Below, piece after piece: positions 1 to 11,965 of a DNA stretch of 64,000 nt (position 1 is its first letter; each line of letters starts with the position of its first letter). The stretch is from the NCBI RefSeq assembly GCF_051014685.1, contig NW_027478721.1, positions 310,001-374,000 of the forward strand, read 5' to 3'. A model generated the notes under the pieces. That model saw nothing but the letters and a program-made list of their open reading frames with translations. It was not told the origin of the DNA and did no database searches. The position numbers and the translations under genes are program-made. This stretch comes from Ptiloglossa arizonensis (Eukaryota; Arthropoda; Insecta; Hymenoptera; Colletidae).

Positions 1-965
1 AGAAATGGGAGTTTGAAATCAAGAAATGGTTGAGAAGGCGAAAAATTTTTCGCACTTCCGCTGCTCCAAACGCTTAACCAGAATGGCCTAGGGAAAAAAT
101 ACACATACCGTTGTAATCGGACGAGTTTCTACTTTCAGGTGCAATAGGAAATTTTGGGTTAGGTCAATCCGTTCGCGAGATATGGGAGTTTGAAGCCAAG
201 AAATGGTTAAAGAAGGCAAAAAATTTTTCGTAATTCTGCTGCTCCAAACGCTTAACCAGAATGGCCTAGGGAAAAAATACACATACCGTTGTAATCGGGC
301 GAGTTTCTACTTTCAGATGCAATAGGAATTTTTGGGTTAGGTCAATCCGTTCGCGAGATATGGGAGTTTGAAATCAAGAAATGTTTGAGAAGGCAAAACA
401 TTTTTCGCAATTCTGCTGCTCCAAACGCTTAACCAGAATGGCCTAGTGAAGAAATACGCATATCGTTGTAATCGGGCGAGTTTCTACTTTCAGAAGCAGC
501 AGGAATTTTTGGGTTTGGTCAATCCGTTCGCGAGATATGGGACTTTGAAGCTGAGAAATGGTTCAGAAGACAACAAATTTTTCGCAATTCTGCTGCTCCA
601 AACACTTAACCAGAATGGGCTAGGGAAAAAATACACATACCGTTGTAATCGGGCGAGTTTCTACTTTCACACGCAACAGGAATTTTTGGGTTAGGTCAAT
701 CCGTTCGCGAGATATGGGACTTTGAAGCTGAGAAATGGTTCAGAAGACAACAAATTTTTCGCAATTCTGCTGCTCCAAACGCTTAACCAGAATGGGCTAG
801 GGAAAAAATACACATTCCGTTGTAATCGGGCGAGTTTCTACTTTCAGGTGCAATAGGAATTTTTGGGTTAGGTCAATCCGTCGCGAGATATGGCAGATTG
901 AAGCCAAGAAATGGTTGATAAGGGAAAAAATTTTTCGCAATTCTGCTGCTCCAAACGCTTAACCA
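1..965 (+). repeat. Segment repeated at 4256-5220 (24 monomers away)
   Basis: Diagnostic variants recur at +4255 bp: the GACGAG variant, the AGTGAAGAAATACGCAT variant (446 and 4701), two consecutive GACTTTGAAGCTGAG monomers, and CACATTCCG followed by the 1-bp-deleted CCGTCGCGAG and GGCAGATTG. A few point differences separate the copies (for example AGAAGCAGC against AGACGCAGC). Similarity to the shared subtype order ends near 970/5225. No gene is present; open frames here are read-through of monomers lacking the usual TAG. Confidence 0.8.
38..53. repeat. 16-bp perfect palindrome in a monomer subfamily
   Basis: GCGAAAAATTTTTCGC is its own reverse complement. It arises where the usual GGCAAAAAATTTTT becomes GGCGAAAAATTTTT. 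The same palindrome is at 1987-2002, 3583-3598, 4293-4308, 8186-8201 and 14552-14567, usually followed by CACTTC. A copy near 3230 is broken by T to G in the T-run. The ordinary monomer has only the imperfect form. Confidence 0.9.
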
Positions 966-1326
966 GAATGACCTAGGGAAAAAATACACATACCGTTGTA
1001 ATCGGGCGAGTTTCTACTTTCAGATGCAATAGGAATTTTCGGGTTATGTCAATCCGTTCGCGAGATATGGGAGTTTGAAGCCAAGAAATGGTTGAGAAGG
1101 CAAAACATTTTTCGCAATTCTGCTGCTCCAAACGCTTAACCAGAATGGCCTAGTGAAAAAATACGCATATCGTTGTAATCGGGCGAGTTTCTACTTTCAG
1201 ACTCAGCAGGAATTTTTGGGTTTGGTCAATCCGTTCGCGAGATATGGGACTTTGAACCTAAGAAATGGTTGAGAAGACAAAAAATTTTTCGCAATTCTGC
1301 TGCTCCAAACGCTTAACTAGAATGGC

Positions 1327-4300
1327 CTAGGGAAAAAATACACATACCGTTGTAATCGGGCGAGTTTCTACTTTCAGATGCAACAGGAATTTTTGGGTTA
1401 GGTCAATCCGTTCGCGAGATATGGGAGTTTGAAGCCAGGAAATGGTTAAAGAAGGCAAAAAATTTTTCGCAATTCTGTTGCTCCAAACGCTTAACCAGAA
1501 TGGCCTAGGGAAAAAATACACATACCGTTGTAATCGGTCGAGTTTCTACTTTCAGATGCAATAGGAATTTTTGGGTTAGGTCAATCCGTTCGCGAGATAT
1601 GGGAGTTCGAAGGCAAGAAATGGTTGAGAAGGCAAAAAATTTTTCGCAATTCCTCTGCTCCAAACGCTTAACCAGAATGGCCTAGGGAAAAAATACACAT
1701 ACAGTTGTATTCGGGCGAGATTCTACTTTCAGAGGCAACAGGAATTTTTGAGTTAGGTCAATCCGTTCGCGAGATATGGGAGTTTGAAGCCAAGAAATGG
1801 TTAAAGAAGGCAAAAAATTTCTCGCAATTCTGCTGCTCCAAACGCTTAACCAGAATGGCCTAGGGAAAAAATACACATACCGTTGTAATCGGGCGAGTTT
1901 CTACTTTCAGATGCAATAGGAATTTTTGGGTTAGGTCAATCCGTTCGCGAGATATGGGAGTTTGAAATCAAGAAATGGTTGAGAAGGCGAAAAATTTTTC
2001 GCACTTCCGCTGCTCCAAACGCTTAACCAGAATGGCCTAGGGAAAAAATACACATACCGTTGTAATCGGACGAGTTTCTACTTTCAGGTGCAATAGGAAA
2101 TTTTGGGTTAGGTCAATCCGTTCGCGAGATATGGGAGTTTGAAGCCAAGAAATGGTTAAAGAAGGCAAAAAATTTTTCGTAATTCTGCTGCTCCAAACGC
2201 TTAACCAGAATGGCCTAGGGAAAAAATACACATACCGTTGTAATCGGGCGAGTTTCTACTTTGAGATGCAACAGGAATTTTTGGGTAAGTTCAATCCGTT
2301 CGCGAGATATGGGAGTTTGAAGCTAAGAAATGGTTGAGAAGACAACAAATTTTTCGCACTTCCGCTGCTCCAAACGCTTAACCAGAATGGCCTAGGGAAA
2401 AAATACACATACCGTTGTAATCGGACGAGTTTCTACTTTCAGGTGCAATAGGAAATTTTGGGTTAGGTCAATCCGTCGCGAGATATGGGAGTTTGAAATC
2501 AAGAAATGGTTGAGAAGGCAAAACATTTTTCGCAATTCTGCTGCTCCAAACGCTTAACCAGAATGGCCTAGGGAAAAAATACACATACCGTTGTAATCGG
2601 GCGAGTTTCTACTTTCAGATGCAACAGGAATTTTTGGGTTAGGTCAATCCGTTCGCGAGATATGGGAGTTTGAAGCCAGGAAATGGTTAAAGAAGGCAAA
2701 AAATTTTTCGCAATTCTGTTGCTCCAAACGCTTAACCAGAATGGCCTAGGGAAAAAATACACATACCGTTGTAATCGGGCGAGTTTCTACTTTCAGATGC
2801 AATAGGAATTTTTGGGTTAGGTCAATCCGTTCGCGAGATATGGGAGTTTGAAGGCAAGAAATGGTTGAGAAGGCAAAAAATTTTTCGCAATTCTGCTGCT
2901 CCAAACGCTTAACCAGAATGGCCTAGGGAAAAAATACACATACAGTTGTAATCGGGCGAGATTCTACTTTCAGAGGCAACAGGAATTTTTGAGTTAGGTC
3001 AATCCGTTCGCGAGATATGGGAGTTTGAAGCCAAGAAATGGTTAAAGAAGGCAAAAAATTTCTCGCAATTCTGCTGCTCCAAACGCTTAACCAGAATGGC
3101 CCAGGGAAAAAATACACATACCGTTGTAATCGGGCGAGTTTCTACTTTCAGATGCAATAGGAATTTTTGGGTTAGGTCAATCCGTTCGCGAGAAATGGGA
3201 GTTTGAAATCAAGAAATGGTTGAGAAGGCGAAAAATTTGTCGCACTTCCGCTGCTCCAAACGCTTAACCAGAATGGCCTAGGGAAAAAATACACATACCG
3301 TTGTAATCGGACGAGTTTCTACTTTCAGGTGCAATAGGAAATTTTGGGTTAGGTCAATCCGTTCGCGAGATATGGGAGTTTGAAGCCAAGAAATGGTTAA
3401 AGAAGGCAAAAAATTTTTCGTAATTCTGCTGCTCCAAACGCTTAACCAGAATGGCCTAGGGAAAAAATACACATTCCGTTGTAATCGGGCGAGTTTCTAC
3501 TTTCAGGTGCAATAGGAATTTTTGGGTTAGGTCAATCCGTTCGCGAGAAATGGGAGTTTGAAATCAAGAAATGGTTGAGAAGGCGAAAAATTTTTCGCAA
3601 TTCTGCTGCTCCAAACGCTTAACCAGAATGGCCTAGGGAAAAAATACACATACAGTTGTAATCGGGCGAGATTCTACTTTCAGAGGCAACAGGAATTTTT
3701 GAGTTAGGTCAATCCGTTCGCGAGATATGGGAGTTTGAAGCCAAGAAATGGTTAAAGAAGGCAAAAAATTTTTCGCAATTCTGCTGCTCCAAACGCTTAA
3801 CCAGAATGGCCTAGGGAAAAAATACACATACCGTTGTAATCGGGCGAGTTTCTACTTTCAGATGCAATAGGAATTTTTGGGTTAGGTCAATCCGTTCGCG
3901 AGATATGGGAGTTTGAAGGCAAGAAATGGTTGAGAAGGCAAAAAATTTTTCGCAATTCTGCTGCTCCAAACGCTTAACCAGAATGGCCTAGGGAAAAAAT
4001 ACACATACAGTTGTAATCGGGCGAGATTCTACTTTCAGAAGCAACAGGAATTTTTGAGTTAGGTCAATCCGTTCGCGAGATATGGGAGTTTGAAGCCAAG
4101 AAATGGTTAAAGAAGGCAAAAAATTTCTCGCAATTCTGCTGCTCCAAACGCTTAACCAGAATGGCCTAGGGAAAAAATACACATACCGTTGTAATCGGGC
4201 GAGTTTCTACTTTCAGATGCAACAGGAATTTTTGGGTTAGGTCAATCCGTTCGCGAGATATGGGAGTTTGAAATCAAGAAATGGTTGAGAAGGCGAAAAA

Positions 4301-4700
4301 TTTTTCGCACTTCCGCTGCTCCAAACGCTTAACCAGAATGGCCTAGGGAAAAAATACACATACCGTTGTAATCGGACGAGTTTCTACTTTCAGGTGCAAT
4401 AGGAAATTTTGGGTTAGGTCAATCCGTTCGCGAGATATGGGAGTTTGAAGCCAAGAAATGGTTAAAGAAGGCAAAAAATTTTTCGTAATTCTGCTGCTCC
4501 AAACGCTTAACCAGAAAGGCCTAGGGAAAAAATACACATACCGTTGTAATCGGGCGAGTTTCTACTTTCAGATGCAATAGGAATTTTTGGGTTAGGTCAA
4601 TCCGTTCGCGAGATATGGGAGTTTGAAATCAAGAAATGGTTGAGAAGGCAAAACATTTTTCGCAATTCTGCTGCTCCAAACGCTTAACCAGAATGGCCTA
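1327..4700 (+). repeat. Dimeric higher-order array, 355-bp unit
   Basis: Monomers alternate between a 178-bp form (GGTTAAAG) and a 177-bp form (GGTTGAG). Equivalent positions recur at exactly 355 bp: 1327, 1682, 2037, then 2568, 2923, 3278, 3633, 3988, 4343. The rhythm is broken once, between 2037 and 2568, by a 531-bp trimer (178+177+176) that includes a CCGTCGCGAG monomer. The dimers fall into subtypes that themselves partly alternate (CAGTTGTAATCGGGCGAGATTC with GAGTTAGG; GGACGAGTTTC with GGTGCAATAGGAAATTTTG). Confidence 0.88.
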
Positions 4701-5220
4701 GTGAAGAAATACGCATATCGTTGTAATCGGGCGAGTTTCTACTTTCAGACGCAGCAGGAATTTTTGGGTTTGGTCAATCCGTTCGCGAGATATGGGACTT
4801 TGAAGCTGAGAAATGGTTCAGAAGACAACAAATTTTTCGCAATTCTGCTGCTCCAAACACTTAACCAGAATGGGCTAGGGAAAAAATACACATACCGTTG
4901 TAATCGGGCGAGTTTCTACTTTCACACGCAACAGGAATTTTTGGGTTAGGTCAATCCGTTCGCGAGATATGGGACTTTGAAGCTGAGAAATGGTTCAGAA
5001 GACAACAAATTTTTCGCAATTCTGCTGCTCCAAACGCTTAACCAGAATGGGCTAGGGAAAAAATACACATTCCGTTGTAATCGGGCGAGTTTCTACTTTC
5101 AGGTGCAATAGGAATTTTTGGGTTAGGTCAATCCGTCGCGAGATATGGCAGATTGAAGCCAAGAAATGGTTGATAAGGCAAAAAATTTTTCGCAATTCTG
5201 CTGCTCCAAACGCTTAACCA
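4256..5220 (+). repeat. Second copy of the 1-965 segment
   Basis: Same order of variant monomers as 1-965 at +4255 bp. The AGTGAAGAAATACGC monomer and the following GACTTTGAAGCTGAG monomers also recur near 48234-48500, showing that this block type is reused about 43.5 kb away. Confidence 0.8.
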
Positions 5221-7309
5221 GAATGGGCTAGGGAAACAATAAACATACCGTTGTAATCGGGCGAGTTTCTACTTTCAGATGCAACAGAAATTTTTGGGTT
5301 AGGTCAATCCGTTCGCGAGATATGGGAGTTTGAAGCCAGGAAATGGTTAAAGAAGGCAAAAAATTTTTCGCAATTCTGTTGCTCCAAACGCTTAACCAGA
5401 ATGGCCTAGGGAAAAAATACACATACCGTTGTAATCGGGCGAGTTTCTACTTTCAGATGCAATAGGAATTTTTGGGTTAGGTCAATCCGTTCGCGAGATA
5501 TGGGAGTTTGAAGGCACGAAATGGTTGAGAAGGCAAAAAATTTTTCGCAATTCTGCTGCTCCAAACGCTTAACCAGAATGGCCTAGGGAAAAAATACACA
5601 CAGTTGTAATCGGGCGTGTTTGTACTTTCAGAGGCAACAGGAATTTTTGAGTTAGGTCAATCCGTTCGCGAGATATGGGAGTTTGAAGCCAAGAAATGGT
5701 TAAAGAAGGCAAAAAATTTCTCGCAATTCTGCTGCTCCAACCGCTTAACCAGAATGGCCTAGGGAAGAAATACGCATATCGTTGTAATCGGGCGAGTTTC
5801 TACTTTCAGACGCAGAAGGAATTTTTGGGTTTGGTCAATCCGTTCGCGAGATATGGGACTTTGAAGCTGAGAAATGGTTCAGAAGACAACAAATTTTTCG
5901 CAATTCTGCTGCTCCAAACGCTTAACCAGAATGGGCTAGGGAAAAAATACACATACCGTTGTAATCGGGCGAGTTTCTACTTTGAGATGCAACAGGAATT
6001 TTTGGGTAAGTTCAATCCGTTCGCGAGATATGGGAGTTTGAAGCTAAGAAATGGTTGAGAAGACAACAAATTTTTCGTACTTCTGCTGCTCCAAACGCTT
6101 AACCAGAATGGCCTAGGGAAAAAATACACATACCGCTGTAGTCGAGCGAGTTTCTACTTTCAGATGCAATAGGAATTTTTGGGTTAGGTCAATCCGTTCG
6201 CGAGATATGGCGGTTTGAAGCCAAGAAATGGTTGAGAAGGGAAAAAATTTTTCGCAATTCTGCTGCTCCAAACGCTTAACCAGAATGGCCTAAGGAAAAA
6301 ATACACATACCGTTGTAATCGGGCGAGTTTCTACTTTCAGACGCAACAGGAATTTTTGGGTTAGGTCAATCCGTTCGCGAGATATGGGAGTTTGAAGCCA
6401 AGAAATGGTTGAGAAGGCAAAAAATTTTTCGCAATTCTGCTGCTCCAAACGCTTAACCAGAATGACCTAGGGAAAAAATACACATACCGTTGTAATCGGG
6501 CGAGCTTCTACTTTCAGATGCAATAGGAATTTTCGGGTTATGTCAATCCGTTCGCGAGATATGGGAGTTTGAAGCCAAGAAATGGTTGAGAAGGCAAAAC
6601 ATTTTTCGCAATTCTGCTGCTCCAAACGCTTAACCAGAATGGCCTAGTGAAAAAATACGCATATCGTTGTAATCGGGCGAGTTTCTACTTTCAGACTCAG
6701 CAGGAATTTTTGGGTTTGGTCAATCCGTTCGCGAGATATGGGACTTTGAAGCTAAGAAATGGTTGAGAAGACAAAAAATTTTTCGCAATTCTGCTGCTCC
6801 AAACGCTTAACCAGAATGGGCTAGGGAAAAAATACACATACCGTTGTAATCGGGCGAGTTTCTACTTTCACACGCAACAGGAATTTTTGGGTTAGGTCAA
6901 TCCGTTCGCGAGATATGGCAGATTGAAGCCAAGAAATGGTTGATAAGGCAAACAATTTTTCGCAATTCTGCTGCTCCAAACGCTTAACCAGAATGGCCTA
7001 GGGAAAAAATACACATACCATTGTAATCGGGCGAGTTTCTACTTTCAGGTGCAATAGGAATTTTTGGGTTAGGTCAATCCGTCGCGAGATATGGGAGTTT
7101 GAAACCAAGAAATGGTTGAGAAGGCAAAAAATTTTTCGCACTTCTGCTGCTCCAAACGCTAACCAGAATGGGCTAGGGAAAAAATACACATACCGTTGTA
7201 ATCGGGCGAGTTTCTACTTTCAGATGCAACAGGAATTTTTGGGTTAGGTCAATCCGTTCGCGAGATATGGGAGTTTGAAGCCAGGAAATGGTTAAAGAAG
7301 GCTAAAAAT
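5221..7309 (+). repeat. Mixed monomers, no simple higher-order period
   Basis: A mosaic of subtypes. It includes the 2-bp-deleted ACACACAG monomer with CGTGTTTGTAC near 5595-5620, a stop-free two-monomer run at 5696-6058, the CCGCTGTAGTCGAGCG monomer near 6131, and from 6643 the AGTGAAAAAATACGCATATCG block followed by GGCAGATTG and the CGCTAACC deletion near 7158. The 6643-7300 order recurs near 30877 and 53715. Confidence 0.85.
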
Positions 7310-9135
7310 TTTTCGCAATTCTGTTGCTCCAAACGCTTAACCAGAATGGCCTAGGGAAAAAATACACATACCGTTGTAATCGGGCGAGTTTCTACTTTCA
7401 GATGCAATAGGAATTTTTGGGTTAGGTCAATCCGTTCGCGAGATATGGGAGTTTGAAGGCAAGAAATGGTTGAGAAGGCAAAAAATTTTTCGCAATTCTG
7501 CTGCTCCAAACGCTTAACCAGAATGGCCTAGGGAAAAAATACACATACAGTTGTAATCGGGCGAGATTCTACTTTCAGAGGCAACAGGAATTTTTGAGTT
7601 AGGTCAATCCGTTCGCGAGATATGGGAGTTTGAAGCCAAGAAATGGTTAAAGAAGGCAAAAAATTTCTCGCAATTCTGCTGCTCCAAACGCTTAACCAGA
7701 ATGGCCGAGGGAAAAAATACACATACCGTTGTAATCGGGCGAGTTTCTACTTTCAGATGCAATAGGAATTTTTGGGTTAGGTCAATCCGTTCGCGAGATA
7801 TGGGAGTTTGAAAGCTAGAAATGGTTGAGAAGGCAAAAAATTTTTCGCAATTCTGCTGCTCCAAACGCTTAACCAGAATGGCCTAGGGAAGAAATACACA
7901 TACAGTTGTAATCGGGCGAGATTCTACTTTCAGAGGCAACAGGAATTTTTGAGTTAGGTCAATCTGTTCGCGAGATATGGGAGTTTGAAGCTAAGAAATG
8001 GTTGAGAAGACAACAAATTTTTCGCAGTTCTGCTGCTCCAAACGCTTAACCAGAATGGCCTAGGGAAAAAATACACATACCGTTGTATTCGGACGAGTTT
8101 CTACTTTCAGGTGCAATAGGAAATTTTGGGTTAGGTCAATCCGTCGCGAGATATGGGAGTTTGAAGACAAGAAATGGTTGAGAAGGCGAAAAATTTTTCG
8201 CACTTCTGCTGCTCCAAACGCTTAACCAGAATGTCCTAGTGAAAAAATACATATACCGTTGTAATCCGGCGAGTTTCTACTTTCACACGCAACAGGTATT
8301 TTTGGGTTAGGTCAATCCGTTCGCGAGATATGGGAGTTTGAAGCTAAGAAATGGTTGTGAAGGCATAAAATTTTTCGCAATTCTGCTGATCCAAACGCTT
8401 AACCAGAATGGCCTAGGGAAAAAATACACATACCGCTGTAGTCGAGCGAGTTTCTACTTTCAGATGCAATAGGAATTTTTGGGTTAGGTCAATCCGTTCG
8501 CGAGATATGGCGGTTTGAAGCCAAGAAATGGTTGAGAAGGGAAAAAATTTTTCGCAATTCTGCTGCTCCAAACGCTTAACCAGAATGGCCTAAGGAAAAA
8601 ATACACATACCGTTGTAATCGGGCGAGTTTCTACTTTCAGACGCAACCGGAATTTTTGGGTTAGGTCAATCCGTTCGCGAGATATGGGAGTTTGAAGCCA
8701 AGAAATGGTTGAGAAGGCAAAAAATTTTTCGCAATTCTGCTGCTCCAAACGCTTAACCAGAATGACCTAGGGAAAAAATACACATACCGTTGTAATCGGG
8801 CGTTTTTCTACTTTCAGATGCAATAGGAATTTTTGGGTTATGTCAATCCGTTCGCGAGATATGGGAGTTTGAAGCCAAGAAATGGTTGAGAAGGCAAAAC
8901 ATTTTTCGCAATTCTGCTGCTCCAAACGCTTAACCAGAATGGGCTAGGGAAAAAATACACATACCGTTGTAATCGGGCGAGTTTCTACTTTCACACGCAA
9001 CAGGAATTTTTGGGTTAGGTCAATCCGTTCGCGAGATATGGCAGATTGAAGCCAAGAAATGGTTGATAAGGCAAAAAATTTTTCGCAATTCTGCTGCTCC
9101 AAACGCTTAACCAGAATGGCCTAGGGAAAAAATAC
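7310..9135 (+). repeat. 1.8-kb segment, copy 1 (repeated at +2830 bp)
   Basis: Rare variants recur 2830 bp later (16 monomers): ATGTCCTAGTG at 8231 and 11061, GGTTGTGAAGGCATAAAA near 8351 and 11181, CTGATCCAAACGC, and CCGCTGTAGTCGAGCG. Correspondence starts between monomer positions 68 and 145 near 7310-7400 and is lost near 9135, where CACATACCG meets CACATTCCG in the other copy. Confidence 0.85.
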
Positions 9136-10139
9136 ACATACCGTTGTAATCGGGCGAGTCTCTACTTTCAGGTGCAATAGGAATTTTTGGGTTAGGTCAA
9201 TCCGTCGCGAGATATGGGAGTTTGAAACCAAGGAATGGTTGAGAAGGCAAAAAATTTTTCGCACTTCTGCTGCTCCAAACGCTTAACCAGAATGGGCTAG
9301 GGAAAAAATACGCATACCGTTGTAATCGGGCGAGTTTCTACTTTCAGACGCAACAGGAATTTTTGGGTTAGGTCAATCCGTTCGCGAGATATGGGAGTTT
9401 GAAGCCAAGAAATGGTTGAGAAGGCAAAAAATTTGTCGCAATTCTGCTGCTCCAAACGCTTAACCAGAATGACCTAGGGAAAAAATACACATACCGTTGT
9501 AATCTGGCGAGTTTCTACTTTCAGATGCAATAGGAATTTTTGGGTTATGTCAATCCGTTCGCGAGATATGGGAGTTTGAAGCCAAGAAATGGTTGAGAAG
9601 GCGAAACATTTTTCGCAATTCTGCTGCTCCAAACGCTTAACCAGAATGGGCTAGGGAAAAAATACACATACCGTTGTAATCGGGCGAGTTTCTACTTTCA
9701 CACGCAACAGGAATTTTTGGGTTAGGTCAATCCGTTCGCGAGATATGGCAGATTGAAGCCAAGAAATGGTTGATAAGGCAAAAAATTTTTCGCAATTCTG
9801 CTGCTCCAAACGCTTAACCAGAATGGCCTAGGGAAAAAATACACATTCCGTTGTAATCGGGCGAGTTTCTACTTTCAGGTGCAATAGGAATTTTTGGGTT
9901 AGGTCAATCCGTCGCGAGATATGGCAGATTGAAGCCAAGAAATGGTTGATAAGGCAAAAAATTTTTCGCAATTCTGCTGCTCCAAACGCTTAACCAGAAT
10001 GGCCTAGGGAAAAAATACACATACCATTGTAATCGGGCGAGTTTCTACTTTCACACGCAACAGGAATTTTTGGGTTAGGTCAATCCGTTCGCGAGATATG
10101 CCAGATTGAAGCCAAGAAATGGTTGATAAGGCAAACAAT
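9136..10139 (+). repeat. Monomers between the two 2830-bp-offset copies
   Basis: Ordinary monomers dominated by the GGCAGATTGAAGCC / GGTTGATAAGGC subtype and by CCGTCGCGAG (1-bp deletion) monomers with GGTGCAATAGG. One copy reads ATATGCCAGATTG near 10097, a private change. No gene or other element seen. Confidence 0.85.
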
Positions 10140-11965
10140 TTTTCGCAATTCTGCTGCTCCAAACGCTTAACCAGAGTGGCCTAGGGAAAAAATACACATA
10201 CCGTTGTAATCGGGCGAGTTTCTACTTTCAGATGCAATAGGAATTTTTGGGTTAGGTCAATCCGTTCGCGAGATATGGGAGTTTGAAGGCAAGAAATGGT
10301 TGAGAAGGCAAAAAATTTTTCGCAATTCTGATGCTCCAAACGCTTAACCAGAATGGCCTAGGGAAAAAATACACATACAGTTGTAATCGGGCGAGATTCT
10401 ACTTTCAGAGGCAACAGGAATTTTTGAGTTAGGTCAATCCGTTCTCGAGATATGGGAGTTTGAAGCCAAGAAATGGTTAAAGAAGGCAAAAAATTTCTCG
10501 CAATTCTGCTGCTCCAAACGCTTAACCAGAATGGCCGAGGGAAAAAATACACATACCGTTGTAATCGGGCGAGTTTCTACTTTCAGATGCAATAGGAATT
10601 TTTGGGTTAGGTCAATCCGTTCGCGAGATATGGGAGTTTGAAGGCAAGAAATGGTTGAGAAGGCAAAAAATTTTTCGCAATTCTGCTGCTCCAAACGCTT
10701 AACCAGAATGGCCTAGGGAAAAAATACACATACAGTTGTAATCGGGCGAGATTCTACTTTCAGAGGCAACAGGAATTTTTGAGTTAGGTCAATCTGTTCG
10801 CGAGATATGGGAGTTTGAAGCTAAGAAATGGTTGAGAAGACAACAAATTTTTCGCAGTTCTGCTGCTCCAAACGCTTAACCAGAATGGCCTAGGGAAAAA
10901 ATACACATACCGTTGTAATCGGACGAGTTTCTACTTTCAGGTGCAATAGGAAATTTTGGGTTAGGTCAATCCATCGCGAGATATGGGAGTTTGAAGACAA
11001 GAAATGGTTGAGAAGGCGAAAAATCTTTCGCACTTCTGCTGCTCCAAACGCTTAACCAGAATGTCCTAGTGAAAAAATACATATACCGTTGTAATCCGGC
11101 GAGTTTCTACTTTCACACGCAACAGGAATTTTTGGGTTAGGTCAATCCGTTCGCGAGATATGGGAGTTTGAAGCTAAGAAATGGTTGTGAAGGCATAAAA
11201 TTTTTCGCAATTCTGCTGATCCAAACGCTTAACCAGAATGGCCTAGGGAAAAAATACACATACCGCTGTAGTCGAGCGAGTTTCTACTTTCAGATGCAAT
11301 AGGAATTTTTGGGTTAGGTCAATCCGTTCGCGAGATATGGCGGTTTGAAGCCAAGAAATGGTTGAGAAGGGAAAAAATTTTTCGCAATTCTGCTGCTCCA
11401 AACGCTTAACCAGAATGGCCTAAGGAAAAAATACACATACCGTTGTAATCGGGCGAGTTTCTACTTTCAGACGCAACAGGAATTTTTGGGTTAGGTCAAT
11501 CCGTTCGCGAGATATGGGAATTTGAAGCCAAGAAATGGTTGAGAAGGCAAAAAATTTGTCGCAATTCTGCTACTCCAAACGCTTAACCAGAATGACCTAG
11601 GGAAAAAATACACATACCGTTGTAATCGGGCGAGTTTCTACTTTCAGATGCAATAGGAATTTTTGGGTTATGTCAATCCGTTCGCGAGATATGGGAGTTT
11701 GAAGCCAAGAAATGGTTGAGAAGGCGAAACATTTTTCGCAATTCTGCTGCTCCAAACGCTTAACCAGAATGGGCTAGGGAAAAAATACACATATCGTTGT
11801 AATCGGGCGAGTTTCTACTTTCACACGCAACAGGAATTTTTGGGTTAGGTCAATCCGTTCGCGAGATATGGCAGATTGAAGCCAAGAAATGGTTGATAAG
11901 GCAAAAAATTTTTCGCAATTCTGCTGCTCCAAACGCTTAACCAGAATGGCCTAGGGAAAAAATAC
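10140..11965 (+). repeat. 1.8-kb segment, copy 2
   Basis: Matches 7310-9135 at +2830 bp with scattered point changes, for example CAGAGTGGCC near 10175, CTGATGCTCC near 10328, and TTTGTCGC with CTACTCC near 11550-11575. Confidence 0.85.

Noticed and set aside
163..175. Telomere-like GGGTTAGG in each monomer
   Set aside because: Only 8 bases agree with TTAGGG/TTAGG repeats and they are not in tandem. GGGTTTGG, GGGTTATG and GAGTTAGG variants are frequent. Probably chance.
88..282. Minus-strand 64-residue open frame, recurring dozens of times
   Set aside because: It spans slightly more than one monomer and marks the 178-bp GGTTAAAG form. It has no independent start context, its spacing follows the satellite period, and neighbouring monomers break it by 1-bp indels.
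2278..2292. Splice-like signals (GGTAAGT in some copies, CTACTTTCAG in most)
   Set aside because: Short degenerate motifs with no exon-like sequence between them; GGTAAGT is a point variant of GGTTAGG.
5696..6058. Plus-strand 120-residue open frame
   Set aside because: Two consecutive monomers read in phase (59-residue internal repeat). Equivalent runs are broken by a stop (21961) or by indels elsewhere. No protein family resemblance.
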